From positions 2,490,501 through 2,554,500 of the forward strand of contig NZ_JAZIFY010000001.1 in the NCBI RefSeq assembly GCF_036634195.1: DNA of 64,000 nucleotides, written 5' to 3'. This stretch comes from Streptomyces sp. P9-A4. GTDB lineage: Bacteria; Actinomycetota; Actinomycetes; Streptomycetales; Streptomycetaceae. This document shows, piece after piece, positions 8,674-17,803 of the stretch (its first letter is position 1; each line of letters opens with the position of its first letter). Below the pieces are notes generated by a model that saw nothing but the letters and a program-made list of their open reading frames with translations, had not been told where the DNA came from and searched no databases. Made by a program: the position numbers and the translations under genes.

Positions 8674-9855
8674 ATGGTGATCACCGCACGCGCTCTCAAC
8701 CGGTCCACCCTCGCCCGGCAGTTGCTGCTCGACCGGGCGCGGATCGGCGTCGGGGACGCCGTACGACAGGTCGTGGCGCTCCAGGCGCAGCAGCCGGGCT
8801 CCCCGTACGTGGCGCTGTGGAACCGGGTCGCGGGCTTCGTTCCGGAGCGGCTGGACGAGGCGCTGGACGGGTACGAGCTGGTCAGGTCGACCCTGATGCG
8901 GCTGACCCTGCACCTGGTGCACGCCGAGGACTACCGGGCCTTCCGGGAGGGCATGGAGCCGACCCTGCGCGGCTCGCGGCTGCACGATCCGCGGTTCAAG
9001 GCCGCGGGGTTCACGGCCGCCGACGCGGACGCGCTGCTGCCCGGTCTGCTGGAGTACGCGGGGCGGGTGCGGAGCGGGGCGGAGATGCGGGCGCGCCTGG
9101 AGGAGGTCAGGGGCGGTCCGGTGGAGGCCGTGGTCTGGCGGATGATCCGGCAGTACGCGCCGCTCTGGCACGCGCCGACGGGGCCGCCGTGGTCGTTCGG
9201 GACGGCGCAGTCCTTCGTGACGGCGGCCACGCTGCCGGTACTCGCCGAACCGGAGGCCTCGACGGCGGGGCTCGCCGTCCTCCTCCGGCGCTATCTGGAG
9301 GGCTTCGGGCCGGCGTCCGTCCCGGACATGGCGCAGTTCACGACGGCCCCGCGGGGCAAGGTCCGCGAGGCGCTGAGCCTCCTCCTCGAAGGCCTCCCGG
9401 GCCTCCCGGGCGGGGACCTGCCGAAGCTGGAGCAGCTGGAGGGGCCCGGTGGAACGGTCCTGTACGACGTGCCCGGGGCGCCGCGCCCCGACGAGGACAC
9501 TCCGGCCCCGCCCCGGCTGATGGCCATGTGGGACAGCATCCTGCTGGCGTACGCCGACCGTGCGCGCGTGATCCCGTCCGAGTACCGCAGGCACGTGATC
9601 CGTGTGAACGGCGACACCCTGCCGACGCTCCTGGTGGACGGGTACGTCGCCGGGGTCTGGCGGCCGGTCGAGGGCGGCGTCGAGGCCTCGGCCTTCCACC
9701 CGCTGCCCGCCGGGGTCTGGGCCGGCCTGGCCGAGGAGGCGGCGGCGCTCGGGGGTCTCCTCGCGGGCCGGGACCCCCGGGTCTACGGCCGCTACGACCA
9801 CTGGTGGACGAAGGGCCTCCCGGCGGTCGAGACCCGGGTGCTCCCGGGCGCCTGA
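8674..9855 (+). CDS. Winged-helix DNA-binding domain protein (HTH_42/YcaQ-AlkX type)
   Basis: The protein has 393 residues. It starts MVITARALNRSTLARQLLL and carries the family signatures VVALQAQQPGSPYVALWNRV near the N-terminus and YDHWWTKGLP near the end. The HTH_42 family includes bacterial proteins of the AlkX/AlkZ group, some of which are DNA glycosylases for interstrand cross-links; many Streptomyces members are uncharacterised. The AlkZ catalytic QxQ-type motif resembles ALQAQQ here (about residue 33), which makes DNA binding or glycosylase activity plausible but unproven. ATG 8674 follows GGAGGGAGAA by 8 bases. The gene is divergent from the DUF2079 gene, with under 50 bp between starts. 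Confidence 0.8.
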   Translation: MVITARALNRSTLARQLLLDRARIGVGDAVRQVVALQAQQPGSPYVALWNRVAGFVPERLDEALDGYELVRSTLMRLTLHLVHAEDYRAFREGMEPTLRGSRLHDPRFKAAGFTAADADALLPGLLEYAGRVRSGAEMRARLEEVRGGPVEAVVWRMIRQYAPLWHAPTGPPWSFGTAQSFVTAATLPVLAEPEASTAGLAVLLRRYLEGFGPASVPDMAQFTTAPRGKVREALSLLLEGLPGLPGGDLPKLEQLEGPGGTVLYDVPGAPRPDEDTPAPPRLMAMWDSILLAYADRARVIPSEYRRHVIRVNGDTLPTLLVDGYVAGVWRPVEGGVEASAFHPLPAGVWAGLAEEAAALGGLLAGRDPRVYGRYDHWWTKGLPAVETRVLPGA

Positions 9856-9880
9856 GGCCCTCCGTACGCCTGACGGGGTC

Positions 9881-10555
9881 TCAACCCCGCTCCCCCACCA
9901 TCTCCTTCAGCGCGATGTTGAGCTGGAGGACGTTGACGCGGGGTTCGCCGACGAAGCCGAGGACGCGGCCGTCGGTGTGGTCGGCGACGAGCTTGTCGAC
10001 CTGGGCGACGGTGAGGTGGTTCCGCTCGGCGATCCGGTGGACCTGGAGCTTCGCGTATTCCGGGGAGATGTGCGGGTCCAGGCCGGATCCCGAGGAGGTG
10101 ACGGCCTCGGCGGGGATCTCCGAGGGCTTGACCTTGTAGTCGGCGGTGGAGTTGTCCTTGATGACGGCGGCCTTGGCGTCCTTGACCCACTGGATCAGGT
10201 CGGCGTTGTCACCGGAGCGGTTGGTGGCGCCGGAGAGAATGATGGAGTACTGGGTGTTGACGTTGTTGGAGCCCAGGCCGTTGGACGGGCGTGGCTGGAA
10301 CCAGCGCAGGTCCGGGGCGGCGGTCTTCTCGCCGTCCTTGAGGGGCAGGTTGTAGCTCTGGCCGATGAGTTCGGAGCCGACGACCTTCCCGTTCGCGTCG
10401 GTGACCTCGGAGCCGTTGGCTTTGCCGGGGAAGGCGACTTGGGCGATGCCGGTGACGGCGAGGGGGTAGAGCACGCCGCAGACGACGGTCAGGACGAGGA
10501 GGGCGCGCAGGCCCGCCCAGAGGACTCGGCCGGTGTTCGCCGCTGAGATGTTCAT
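9881..10555 (-). CDS. kdpC: Potassium-transporting ATPase subunit KdpC
   Basis: KdpC (224 residues) is the single-helix subunit that stabilises the KdpFABC potassium pump and raises its ATP affinity. An N-terminal membrane helix (about residues 14-36, LRALLVLTVVCGVLYPLAVTG) is followed by the periplasmic-side domain with the family motifs VGSELIGQ, WFQPRPS, SSGSGLDPHISPEYA and VNVLQLNIAL. It is the last gene of the operon, five bases after the kdpB stop. Length and motifs are normal. Confidence 0.97.
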   Translation of the reverse strand: MNISAANTGRVLWAGLRALLVLTVVCGVLYPLAVTGIAQVAFPGKANGSEVTDANGKVVGSELIGQSYNLPLKDGEKTAAPDLRWFQPRPSNGLGSNNVNTQYSIILSGATNRSGDNADLIQWVKDAKAAVIKDNSTADYKVKPSEIPAEAVTSSGSGLDPHISPEYAKLQVHRIAERNHLTVAQVDKLVADHTDGRVLGFVGEPRVNVLQLNIALKEMVGERG

Positions 10556-10560
10556 GGTGG

Positions 10561-12666
10561 TCAGCCGATTCCGGGGATGAGGGTGAGGAGCAGGTCGATG
10601 AGCTTGATGCCGATGAACGGGGCGATGAGGCCGCCGAGTCCGTAGATCCCGAGGTTGCGGCGGAGCATCGAGTCGGCGCTGGAGGGCCGGTAACGGACGC
10701 CCTTCAGGGCGAGCGGGACCAGGGCGATGATGATCAGCGCGTTGAAGATGACGGCGGACAGGATCGCGGACTCCGGCGAGGCCAGGCCCATGATGTTGAG
10801 CTTGTCCAGCGACGGATAGGCGACGGCGAACATCGCGGGGATGATCGCGAAGTACTTCGCGACGTCGTTGGCGATCGAGAAGGTCGTCAGCGCACCCCGG
10901 GTGATGAGGAGTTGCTTGCCGATCTCGACGATCTCGATGAGCTTGGTCGGGTCGGAGTCGAGGTCGACCATGTTGCCGGCCTCCTTCGCGGCCGACGTGC
11001 CCGTGTTCATCGCGACACCGACGTCCGCCTGCGCGAGGGCGGGGGCGTCATTGGTGCCGTCACCGGTCATCGCGACCAGCTTCCCGCCGGCCTGCTCACG
11101 CTTGATCAGCGCCATCTTGTCCTCGGGCGTCGCCTCCGCGAGGAAGTCGTCGACACCCGCCTCCTCGGCGATGGCCTTCGCGGTCAGCGGGTTGTCGCCC
11201 GTGATCATGACCGTGCGGATGCCCATGCGGCGCAGCTCGTCGAACCGCTCCCGCATGCCGTCCTTCACGACGTCCTTGAGGTGGATGACACCCAGGACCC
11301 GCGCGCCGCCCTTGTCGTCCTCCACAGCCACCAGCAGCGGCGTGCCACCAGCCTGGGAAATCCGGTCCGTGAGCGCCTGCGCATCCTCGGAGACACTGCC
11401 GCCCCGCTCCTTCACCCACGCCACCACCGAGCCGGTCGCGCCCTTGCGTACCTTCCGGCCGTCGATGTCCACGCCGGACATGCGGGTCTGGGCGGTGAAC
11501 TCGATCCACTGCGCGTGGGCGAGTTCGCCCTGGTGGCGCTCGCGCAGCCCGTACTTCTCCTTCGCGAGGACCACGATCGAGCGGCCCTCGGGCGTCTCGT
11601 CGGCGAGTGACGACAGCTGGGCGGCATCGGCGAGTTCGGCCGCCGTCGTCCCGGCCACCGGCACGAACTCGGAGGCCTGCCTGTTGCCCAGGGTGATCGT
11701 GCCCGTCTTGTCGAGCAGCAGCGTCGACACATCGCCGGCCGCTTCCACCGCGCGCCCCGACATCGCCAGGACGTTGCGCTGGACGAGGCGGTCCATGCCC
11801 GCGATGCCGATCGCGGAGAGCAGCGCGCCGATCGTCGTCGGGATCAGGCAGACCAGCAGCGCCGCCAGCACGATCATCGAAGTCTGCTTGTCGGCCCCGG
11901 CGTAGATCGCGAAGGGCTTGAGAGTGACCACGGCGAGCAGGAAGACGATCGTGAGGGACGCCAGGAGGATGTTGAGGGCGATCTCGTTCGGCGTCTTCTG
12001 CCGGGCCGCGCCCTCGACCAGATTGATCATCCGGTCGATGAACGTCTCACCCGGCTTCGTCGTGATCTTGATGACGACCCGGTCCGACAGCACCTTCGTA
12101 CCGCCCGTGACCGCGCACCGGTCACCGCCCGACTCCCGGATGACGGGAGCCGATTCCCCGGTGATCGCGGACTCGTCCACGCTCGCCACACCCTCGACGA
12201 CGTCTCCGTCGCCGGGGATGATGTCGCCGGCCTCGCAGACCACCAGGTCACCGATGCGGAGCTCGGTACCCGGGACCCGCTCCTCGTTCTTCCCGATCAC
12301 CCTGCGCGCCACGGTGTCGGTCTTGGCCTTGCGCAGGGTGTCGGCCTGCGCCTTGCCCCGACCCTCCGCCACGGCCTCCGCGAGGTTGGCGAAGATCGTC
12401 GTCAGCCACAGCCAGACGGTGATCGCCCAGCCGAACCAGTCCCCCGGATGCGCCACCGCCAGCCCGGTGGTGACCACCGAGCCGACCAACACCACGAACA
12501 TGACGGGCGACTTGACCATCACCCGCGGATCGAGCTTCCTGATCGCGTCCGGGAAGGACTTCACCAGCTGCTTGGGGTCGAACAGTCCGCCGCCGACGCG
12601 TCCGGGGGCGTGGTGCCCGCCGGGCGTCCCCGCCTGCGGGGGCCGGGTGGGAGTGATGGTGCTCAT
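10561..12666 (-). CDS. kdpB: Potassium-transporting P-type ATPase subunit KdpB
   Basis: KdpB is the catalytic subunit of the high-affinity K+ pump and has 701 residues. It contains the phosphorylation motif DKTGTIT (Asp about 319), the TGES actuator loop (ITGESAPVI), the nucleotide-binding region and the hinge motif [15 protein letters not shown] Pro/Gly-rich 40-residue N-terminal extension precedes the first helices. ATG 12666 overlaps the kdpA stop as ATGA, so the two are translationally coupled. The gene sits in the order kdpF-kdpA-kdpB-kdpC. No kdpDE sensor pair lies in the window. Confidence 0.97.
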   Translation of the reverse strand: MSTITPTRPPQAGTPGGHHAPGRVGGGLFDPKQLVKSFPDAIRKLDPRVMVKSPVMFVVLVGSVVTTGLAVAHPGDWFGWAITVWLWLTTIFANLAEAVAEGRGKAQADTLRKAKTDTVARRVIGKNEERVPGTELRIGDLVVCEAGDIIPGDGDVVEGVASVDESAITGESAPVIRESGGDRCAVTGGTKVLSDRVVIKITTKPGETFIDRMINLVEGAARQKTPNEIALNILLASLTIVFLLAVVTLKPFAIYAGADKQTSMIVLAALLVCLIPTTIGALLSAIGIAGMDRLVQRNVLAMSGRAVEAAGDVSTLLLDKTGTITLGNRQASEFVPVAGTTAAELADAAQLSSLADETPEGRSIVVLAKEKYGLRERHQGELAHAQWIEFTAQTRMSGVDIDGRKVRKGATGSVVAWVKERGGSVSEDAQALTDRISQAGGTPLLVAVEDDKGGARVLGVIHLKDVVKDGMRERFDELRRMGIRTVMITGDNPLTAKAIAEEAGVDDFLAEATPEDKMALIKREQAGGKLVAMTGDGTNDAPALAQADVGVAMNTGTSAAKEAGNMVDLDSDPTKLIEIVEIGKQLLITRGALTTFSIANDVAKYFAIIPAMFAVAYPSLDKLNIMGLASPESAILSAVIFNALIIIALVPLALKGVRYRPSSADSMLRRNLGIYGLGGLIAPFIGIKLIDLLLTLIPGIG

Positions 12667-14327
12667 GCTGCGAGCCCTTCGGCGAGCGGTCCCAGCGCGA
12701 GGGCCGGGAAGTAGGTGAGACCGGTGATGATCAGGATCGTGCCGACCAACAGGCCCGTGAACAGCGGCTTCTCCGTGCGCAGCGTGCCCGCCGTCTCGGG
12801 GACGGGGGTCTGCTCGGCGAGCGAACCGGCCAGCGCGAGGACGAACACCATCGGCAGGAACCGGCCCAGCATCATCGCGATGCCGATCGTCGAGTTGAAC
12901 CACTGCGTGTCGGCGTTCAGACCCGCGAACGCCGAGCCGTTGTTGTTCGCACCGGAGGTGTAGGCGTAGAGGATCTCGGAGAAGCCGTGCGCGCCGGAGT
13001 TCGTCATCGAGTTCGACGGCGTGTCCAGGGCCATCGCCATCGCGGTGAAGCCGAGGACGAGGGTGGGGGTGATCAGGATGTAGCAGGCCGCGAACTTGAT
13101 CTCGCGGGTGCCGATCTTCTTGCCCAGGTACTCCGGGGTGCGGCCGACCATCAGCCCGGCGATGAACACCGCGATGACCGCCATGATCAGCATGCCGTAG
13201 AGGCCGGAGCCGACGCCGCCGGGCGCGATCTCGCCGAGCTGCATGCCCAGCAGGTCGATGCCGCCGCCGAAGCCGGTGTTGGAGGAGTGGAAGGAGTTCA
13301 CCGCGCCGGTCGAGGTCAGGGTGGTGGCGACCGAGAAGATCGCGGAGCCGCTGATCCCGAACCGGGTCTCCTTGCCCTCCATCGCCCCGCCGGCCAGCTC
13401 GAACGCCGGGCCCTTGCCCGCGAACTCGGTCCACAGCATCAGGCCCGTGAACAGCAGCCAGATCGTGGCCATCGTGCCGAGGATCGCGTACCCCTGCCGC
13501 AACGATCCGACCATCCGGCCGAACGTGCGGGTCAGCGCGAACGGGATCACGAGGATCAGGTAGATCTCGAAGAGGTTGGAGAGCCCGTTGGGGTTCTCGA
13601 AGGGGTGGGACGAGTTGGCGTTGAAATACCCGCCGCCGTTCGTGCCCAGCTCCTTGATGACCTCCTGCGAGGCCACCGCCCCACCGTTCCACTGCTGCGA
13701 ACCGCCCGAGAACTGCCCGACCTCATGAATGCCGGAGAAGTTCTGGATCGCCCCGCACGCCACCAGCACCAACGCGCCGATCACCGCGATCGGCAGCAGG
13801 ATCCGGACGACACCACGGACCAGGTCGGCCCAGAAGTTGCCCAGCTCCCCCGTACGCGAACGGGCGAAACCACGTACCAGCGCCACCGCGACGGCGATGC
13901 CCACGGCAGCCGAGACGAAGTTCTGCACCGCGAGGCCGCCGGTCTGCACGACGTGGCCCATGGCCTGCTCGCCGTAGTACGACTGCCAGTTGGTGTTCGC
14001 CACGAACGACGCCGCCGTGTTGAACGCCTGGTCCGGGTCGATCGACACGAAGCCGAGCGAGCCGGGCAGCGAACCCTGAAGCCGCTGCAGCAGATAGAGG
14101 AACAGAACGCTCACGGCGGAGAAGGCCAGGACCCCGCGCAGATACGCGGGCCAGCGCATCTCCACCGACGGATCGGCACCTATGACCTTGTAGATCCACT
14201 TCTCCACCCGCAGATGCCGGTCGGAGGAGTAGACCCGCGCCATGTGATCGCCCAGCGGCCGGTACGAAAGACCGAGCGCGACGACCAGCGCGAGAAGCTG
14301 GAGGATCCCAGCGAGAACAGGACTCAT
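12663..14327 (-). CDS. kdpA: Potassium-transporting ATPase subunit KdpA
   Basis: KdpA (554 residues) is the K+-selective membrane subunit, related to the SKT superfamily of K+ channels. It shows repeated selectivity-filter-like segments, for example [28 protein letters not shown], and the region around [18 protein letters not shown] and [13 protein letters not shown]. The start [12 protein letters not shown] at ATG 14327 lies a few bases after the kdpF stop. The final TGA overlaps the ATG of kdpB. All features are normal for the family. Confidence 0.97.
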   Translation of the reverse strand: MSPVLAGILQLLALVVALGLSYRPLGDHMARVYSSDRHLRVEKWIYKVIGADPSVEMRWPAYLRGVLAFSAVSVLFLYLLQRLQGSLPGSLGFVSIDPDQAFNTAASFVANTNWQSYYGEQAMGHVVQTGGLAVQNFVSAAVGIAVAVALVRGFARSRTGELGNFWADLVRGVVRILLPIAVIGALVLVACGAIQNFSGIHEVGQFSGGSQQWNGGAVASQEVIKELGTNGGGYFNANSSHPFENPNGLSNLFEIYLILVIPFALTRTFGRMVGSLRQGYAILGTMATIWLLFTGLMLWTEFAGKGPAFELAGGAMEGKETRFGISGSAIFSVATTLTSTGAVNSFHSSNTGFGGGIDLLGMQLGEIAPGGVGSGLYGMLIMAVIAVFIAGLMVGRTPEYLGKKIGTREIKFAACYILITPTLVLGFTAMAMALDTPSNSMTNSGAHGFSEILYAYTSGANNNGSAFAGLNADTQWFNSTIGIAMMLGRFLPMVFVLALAGSLAEQTPVPETAGTLRTEKPLFTGLLVGTILIITGLTYFPALALGPLAEGLAA

Positions 14328-14335
14328 CGTCGTAC

Positions 14336-14425
14336 TCAGAACCTCTCGGGCTTGACGAGGGCGAGGACGAGATAGCCCAGCAGGGCGGCGGCCACCAGGA
14401 GACCGACGATGTTCTCGGCACTCAC
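14336..14425 (-). CDS. kdpF: Potassium-transporting ATPase subunit KdpF
   Basis: KdpF is a 29-residue single-helix peptide that stabilises the Kdp complex. The translation is [20 protein letters not shown], then LALVKPERF; the C-terminal KPERF is diagnostic of KdpF. The GTG start at 14425 overlaps the stop of the upstream 27-codon frame (GTGA), and kdpA begins 8 bases after the kdpF stop. It is easily missed because of its length. Confidence 0.93.
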   Translation of the reverse strand: MSAENIVGLLVAAALLGYLVLALVKPERF

Positions 14426-14505
14426 AGCTTCGCCACCCCCTTGGCGATGAGGGCCACCAGCGCGAAGACCGCGACCGTGGTGACGACGAAGGCCATGTCG
14501 GCCAT
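14422..14505 (-). CDS. Putative 27-residue membrane micro-protein leading the kdp operon
   Basis: An open frame of 27 codons, [20 protein letters not shown] followed by AKGVAKL, starts at ATG 14505 with GGGAG a suitable distance upstream (CGGGAGCTCACG-ATG). It ends in a GTGA overlap with kdpF. It is one hydrophobic helix with a Lys-containing tail, so it resembles KdpF in design but lacks KPERF. The coupling, ribosome site and codon use all argue that it is translated. It could be an extra small Kdp subunit or a regulator of it; I know of no assigned function. Confidence 0.75.
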   Translation of the reverse strand: MADMAFVVTTVAVFALVALIAKGVAKL

Positions 14506-14693
14506 CGTGAGCTCCCGGATGAAGGAAGAAGGAAGAACGGATTCTCTGACGAGATGAGGAAACCCCTCCTCGGGCCGCTCACCGCTTCCGTTGACGTGCC
14601 CCTAACGCCGCGAATGCCCGTCTTGACGCGTCCCGTACGTGCGGGGGGGGACATACGGCTCCCCGCCGCTCCCCCATTGCCAGTGGCCGGGAG

Positions 14694-15323
14694 GTGATCC
14701 ACGAGGCGCAGATCCGGATCGAGGAGTACGCCTGGGAGCGGATCTCCGTCCCCACGCGCAAGGAGCAGCACTCCTTCGTCCGCGACGGCCAGGAGGTCCG
14801 CACCGCGCAGATCACCTACTCGGAGAACACCGGGCTCCAGGTCCTCTCGGGCCTCAGGGAGCTCACGGTCATGAACTCGACCGGCTCCGAGTTCCACGGC
14901 TTCATCAAGGACAGGTACACGACGCTCCAGGAGGCGTACGACCGCATCCTGGCCACCAAGGTGACCGCCCGCTGGGCGAACTCGGCGTCCGCCGCCGCCG
15001 ACACGGAGCACGATTGGGACCGCTCGTACGGGAAGGTCCGCCGCCACATGCTGGAGGCCTTCGCGGAGACGTACAGCTACTCGCTCCAGCAGACCCTGCA
15101 CGCGATGGCCGACCGGGTCCTCGACAACGTGTCCACGGTCAACGAGGTCCGGCTGAACCTGCCGAACAAGCACCACTTCCTGGTGGACCTGGAGCCCTTC
15201 GGCCTGAAGAACGACAACGAGGTGTACTTCGCGGCCGACCGGATGTACGGCCTCATCGAGGGCACGATCCACCGCGAGGGCGTCCAGCCGGTGATCGCGA
15301 CCAGCGACTGGATCACCGCCTGA
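14694..15323 (+). pseudogene. 5'-truncated uricase (urate oxidase) remnant
   Basis: The frame encodes 209 residues with clear uricase sequence: [78 protein letters not shown] and [14 protein letters not shown]. Full uricases have about 300 residues in two T-fold domains. Here the first roughly 100 residues, including the N-terminal domain with catalytic residues, are missing. The homology begins just before the GTG at 14694, where the only purine-rich sequence abuts the start codon. Upstream DNA belongs to the kdp promoter region, so a deletion or rearrangement probably joined them. The remaining reading frame is undamaged, which suggests a recent event. Confidence 0.8.
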
Positions 15324-15331
15324 GGCCTTGG

Positions 15332-15685
15332 CTAGAACAGCCCGGCCGTCCGGACTCCCAGCCATACGGCTCCGAGTCCGGCGGCCAGGCTCCCGGCCAC
15401 GTTGAGCAGCGCGTGGCGCTTCGCCCCGTCCTCGAACAGCTTGAGCGTCTCGTACGAGAAGGTCGAGTACGTCGTCAGGGCCCCGCACAGGCCCGTGCCG
15501 AGCAGCAGGTACGCACGGCCGGAGGCGGTTCCGGCGAACAGGCCGAGCAGGAACGATCCGACGACGTTCACCAGGAACGTGCCCCAGGGGAAGTCCGGCC
15601 CGAACCGGGCCCGTGCCGCACGGTCCGTGAGGTAGCGCAGGGGCGCCCCGACGGCGGCTCCGACGACCACGAGCAGCCAGTTCAC
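15332..15685 (-). CDS. crcB: Fluoride ion channel CrcB/Fluc, second subunit
   Basis: This 117-residue Fluc protein has four membrane helices and the family motifs [21 protein letters not shown] (with the polar Asn of the pore) and [15 protein letters not shown]. Fluc dimers expel fluoride passively. GTG 15685 overlaps the stop of the upstream crcB gene (GTGA), so the two are coupled and may form a heterodimer, as in Gram-positive Fluc pairs. Confidence 0.93.
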   Translation of the reverse strand: MNWLLVVVGAAVGAPLRYLTDRAARARFGPDFPWGTFLVNVVGSFLLGLFAGTASGRAYLLLGTGLCGALTTYSTFSYETLKLFEDGAKRHALLNVAGSLAAGLGAVWLGVRTAGLF

Positions 15686-16176
15686 ACGCGGCCCGCCCGC
15701 TCACGGGCGGCCCGGACACCGCCGGCCCTTCGCCACACGGACCTGGTGACGGTGACACCGGCCCAGACCCCGGTGAACGCGGTGAGCACCGTCCCGCCCA
15801 GGTACAGCAGCCCGCGCGTCGGGTCGCCGCCGCTCAGCAGCCGCTCGGTCTCCAGGGCGTACGTCGAGAAGGTGGTGAACCCGCCGCAGAACCCGGTGCC
15901 CAGGAAGGGCCGGAGGAGCGGGTGCGGGGGTGCGGAGGACCACTCGGTCGGCTTCTCCGTGACCAGGACCATCAGCACGCCGAGCAGCGCGCAGCCGGTG
16001 ACGTTGACGGTGAACGTCGTCCAGGGGAAGGCGCCCTCGGGGCTCGGCCAGAGGAGTCCCGCGCCGTAGCGGGCGGACGCGCCGATGGCGCCGCCGACGG
16101 CCACCGCGGCGACGACCGGCAGTTCCGCGCGCAGTCCCCGCGGTCCCCGCAGTCCGTGCAGTCGCCGCAGTGCCAT
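15682..16176 (-). CDS. crcB: Fluoride ion channel CrcB/Fluc, first subunit
   Basis: The protein has 164 residues, with a basic 20-residue N-terminal extension, then [28 protein letters not shown] and [17 protein letters not shown], all Fluc signatures. The C-terminus is unusually long and Arg/Ala-rich ([17 protein letters not shown]). The gene is the first of a two-gene operon. I looked for a fluoride riboswitch in the preceding 100 bases and did not see its conserved core. Confidence 0.92.
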   Translation of the reverse strand: MALRRLHGLRGPRGLRAELPVVAAVAVGGAIGASARYGAGLLWPSPEGAFPWTTFTVNVTGCALLGVLMVLVTEKPTEWSSAPPHPLLRPFLGTGFCGGFTTFSTYALETERLLSGGDPTRGLLYLGGTVLTAFTGVWAGVTVTRSVWRRAGGVRAARERAGRV

Positions 16177-16540
16177 GGCCGAGAGCCTATGACAGGCGGG
16201 TCGAGGCGAGGCGCACAGGCGCGGTCCCCGGCCTGGGGCATTAACCGCGGTCCGGCCCGTGCAGCCTCGCTCTGCGATGGTCCGGCCACGCCGTGCGACG
16301 GGTCAAAGCCCGGCCCGCGAGTCTGTCAGATCCCCCCGCGGGGTATTCCGGACTCCCCGGGCGAGGGCCGGCGAGGGAGCGGCGGTGACCCCCGCGACCT
16401 GCGACGACACGGCGGGAGGTGGTCCGGCCACCATCCGGCGGCCGATTCGGGTGCCGGGTACACCTCGTCGCGGGAAGCGGTCACGGGCGACGGTGGTGGC
16501 GCAGCGGGAGGGAGCTGCGCAACCTTCGGGCAGGAGTGTC
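16177..16540. other. Divergent intergenic region with CCCCGCGGGG palindrome
   Basis: This 364-bp region separates crcB from the IS701-like gene. It holds a perfect 10-bp palindrome CCCCGCGGGG at 16334-16343. An in-frame GTG at 16385 could extend the IS701-like gene by 52 codons, but that extension is low-complexity and has no ribosome site. No other gene is supported. Confidence 0.45.
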
Positions 16541-17803
16541 GTGAGTACATCCGTCGCAACCAAGCGCAGGGCCGCCGCCGGTACCGTTCCCCCGGCCGCG
16601 CCCCTGGGTGTCGTCAGGTCCGTCGGCGCGGCCGGCTCGCGCGAGGACGTCTACGCCGAGCTGTGTGCCGCGCTGTTCTCCGGCTTCCCGCGCCGCGACC
16701 AGCGGCTGAAGGCCGAGCAGTATCTGCACGGCCTGCTCACCGCGCAGGGCCGCAAGTCGATCCGTAACATCGCCGCCCAGATAGGCGGCCCCGCCGCCGA
16801 ACAGAGCCTGCACCACTTCGTGTCCAGCTCCACCTGGGACTGGCAGCCCATGCGGGCGGCGCTCGCCCGCCACCTGGAGCGGAACGGCTGCCCGCAGGCC
16901 TGGGTGGTGCGGCCGATGCCGATCCCGAAGGCCGGGGAGCACTCGGTGGGCGTGGACCGGCGTTTCGACCCGGAGCGCGGCCAGGTCTTCCACGGCCAGC
17001 AGGCGTTCGGGGTGTGGTTCGCGAGCGACGAGCTGAGCGTCCCCGTCAACTGGCGGCTGTTCCTGCCGGACCCCTGGGTGAACGACCGCACGCGGCGCGA
17101 CCGCGCGGAGGTTCCCCAGGAGGCCGGCGAGGAGACGCTGGAGGAGTGCGCGGTGGCGGCGGCGCTCGACACCGCCCGCTGGTCCGACGTCACCCGCAAG
17201 CCGGTGCTGCTCGACATCCGGGGCGGCGCGGGGCGGGCGGCCCTCACCCGGCTCGCCGGGGCGGGGGTGCCGGTCGTGGCGCGGATCGGTCCGGGGTCCC
17301 GGCTGGCCATCGCGGACCGTTCGCTGCCCGGTTTCGGTGCGGGCCCGCTGTCCGCCGTGCAGATCCTGGAGTCGCTCAAGGGGCTGCGCAGGCCGGTGAG
17401 CTGGGTGGACACCGTCGCCGGAGCGCGGACCTCGCGGACCTCGCTGGCCACGGCCGTGCGGGTGGCGCTGCCCACGCCGGGCGGGGAGCGGATGCGTCCG
17501 CTGGTGCTGCTCGGTGAGTGGGACGACCCCCGGCGGGCGCCGTCCCGGGTGTGGATCAGCGATCTGGCCGGGTCGCCGGTCGGCACGCTGCTGCGGCTGA
17601 CGAAGCTGGCGCGCCGGGTGGAGCGGGACTTCGTGGAGGTCGGTGAGGGGGCGGGGCTGCGGGACTTCGTGGGCCGTTCGTTCCGCGGCTGGCACCGTCA
17701 CATCACGCTGGCGTCGGCGGCCCACGCGGCGACGGTGCTGGCCTCCGCCGACTGGGACGCGCCGTACGGTTCGGGCTACGGCTCGGGGCGTTCGGCAGGC
17801 TGA
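16541..17803 (+). CDS. Domesticated IS701-type transposase-like protein, first catalytic Asp lost
   Basis: The 420-residue protein starts at GTG 16541, with CAGGAG four bases upstream. The N-terminal part (about 34-130) matches IS701-family transposases (YLHGLLTAQGRKSIRNIAAQ, QSLHHFVSSSTWDW), followed by SVGVDRRF, GQQAFGVWFASDELSVPVNW and RLFLPDPWVND. In active family members a (V/I)DDTG motif precedes the FPKxG segment; here it reads VVRPMPIPKAG (residues 122-132), so the first catalytic Asp is absent. The later Glu in VLLGEW is kept. No terminal inverted repeats or target duplications were seen. The gene is intact, codon use is native, and its last 28 bases overlap the convergent PucR-type gene. 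This suggests an exapted, non-transposing protein with a DNA-related or regulatory job. Confidence 0.8.
   Translation: MSTSVATKRRAAAGTVPPAAPLGVVRSVGAAGSREDVYAELCAALFSGFPRRDQRLKAEQYLHGLLTAQGRKSIRNIAAQIGGPAAEQSLHHFVSSSTWDWQPMRAALARHLERNGCPQAWVVRPMPIPKAGEHSVGVDRRFDPERGQVFHGQQAFGVWFASDELSVPVNWRLFLPDPWVNDRTRRDRAEVPQEAGEETLEECAVAAALDTARWSDVTRKPVLLDIRGGAGRAALTRLAGAGVPVVARIGPGSRLAIADRSLPGFGAGPLSAVQILESLKGLRRPVSWVDTVAGARTSRTSLATAVRVALPTPGGERMRPLVLLGEWDDPRRAPSRVWISDLAGSPVGTLLRLTKLARRVERDFVEVGEGAGLRDFVGRSFRGWHRHITLASAAHAATVLASADWDAPYGSGYGSGRSAG

Noticed and set aside
7033..9855. 940-residue plus-strand open frame
   Set aside because: It is the antisense shadow of the DUF2079 gene joined to the true winged-helix gene, which starts at 8674. 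The first 540 residues are Arg/Gly/Pro/Glu-rich and match nothing.
14506..14690. Possible c-di-AMP (ydaO) riboswitch upstream of kdp
   Set aside because: The leader is too short and shows only a 5-bp GAGGA/TCCTC hairpin, not the ydaO architecture.
16177..16300. Possible fluoride riboswitch upstream of the crcB genes
   Set aside because: I looked for the conserved crcB-motif core and pseudoknot on the minus strand and did not find it.
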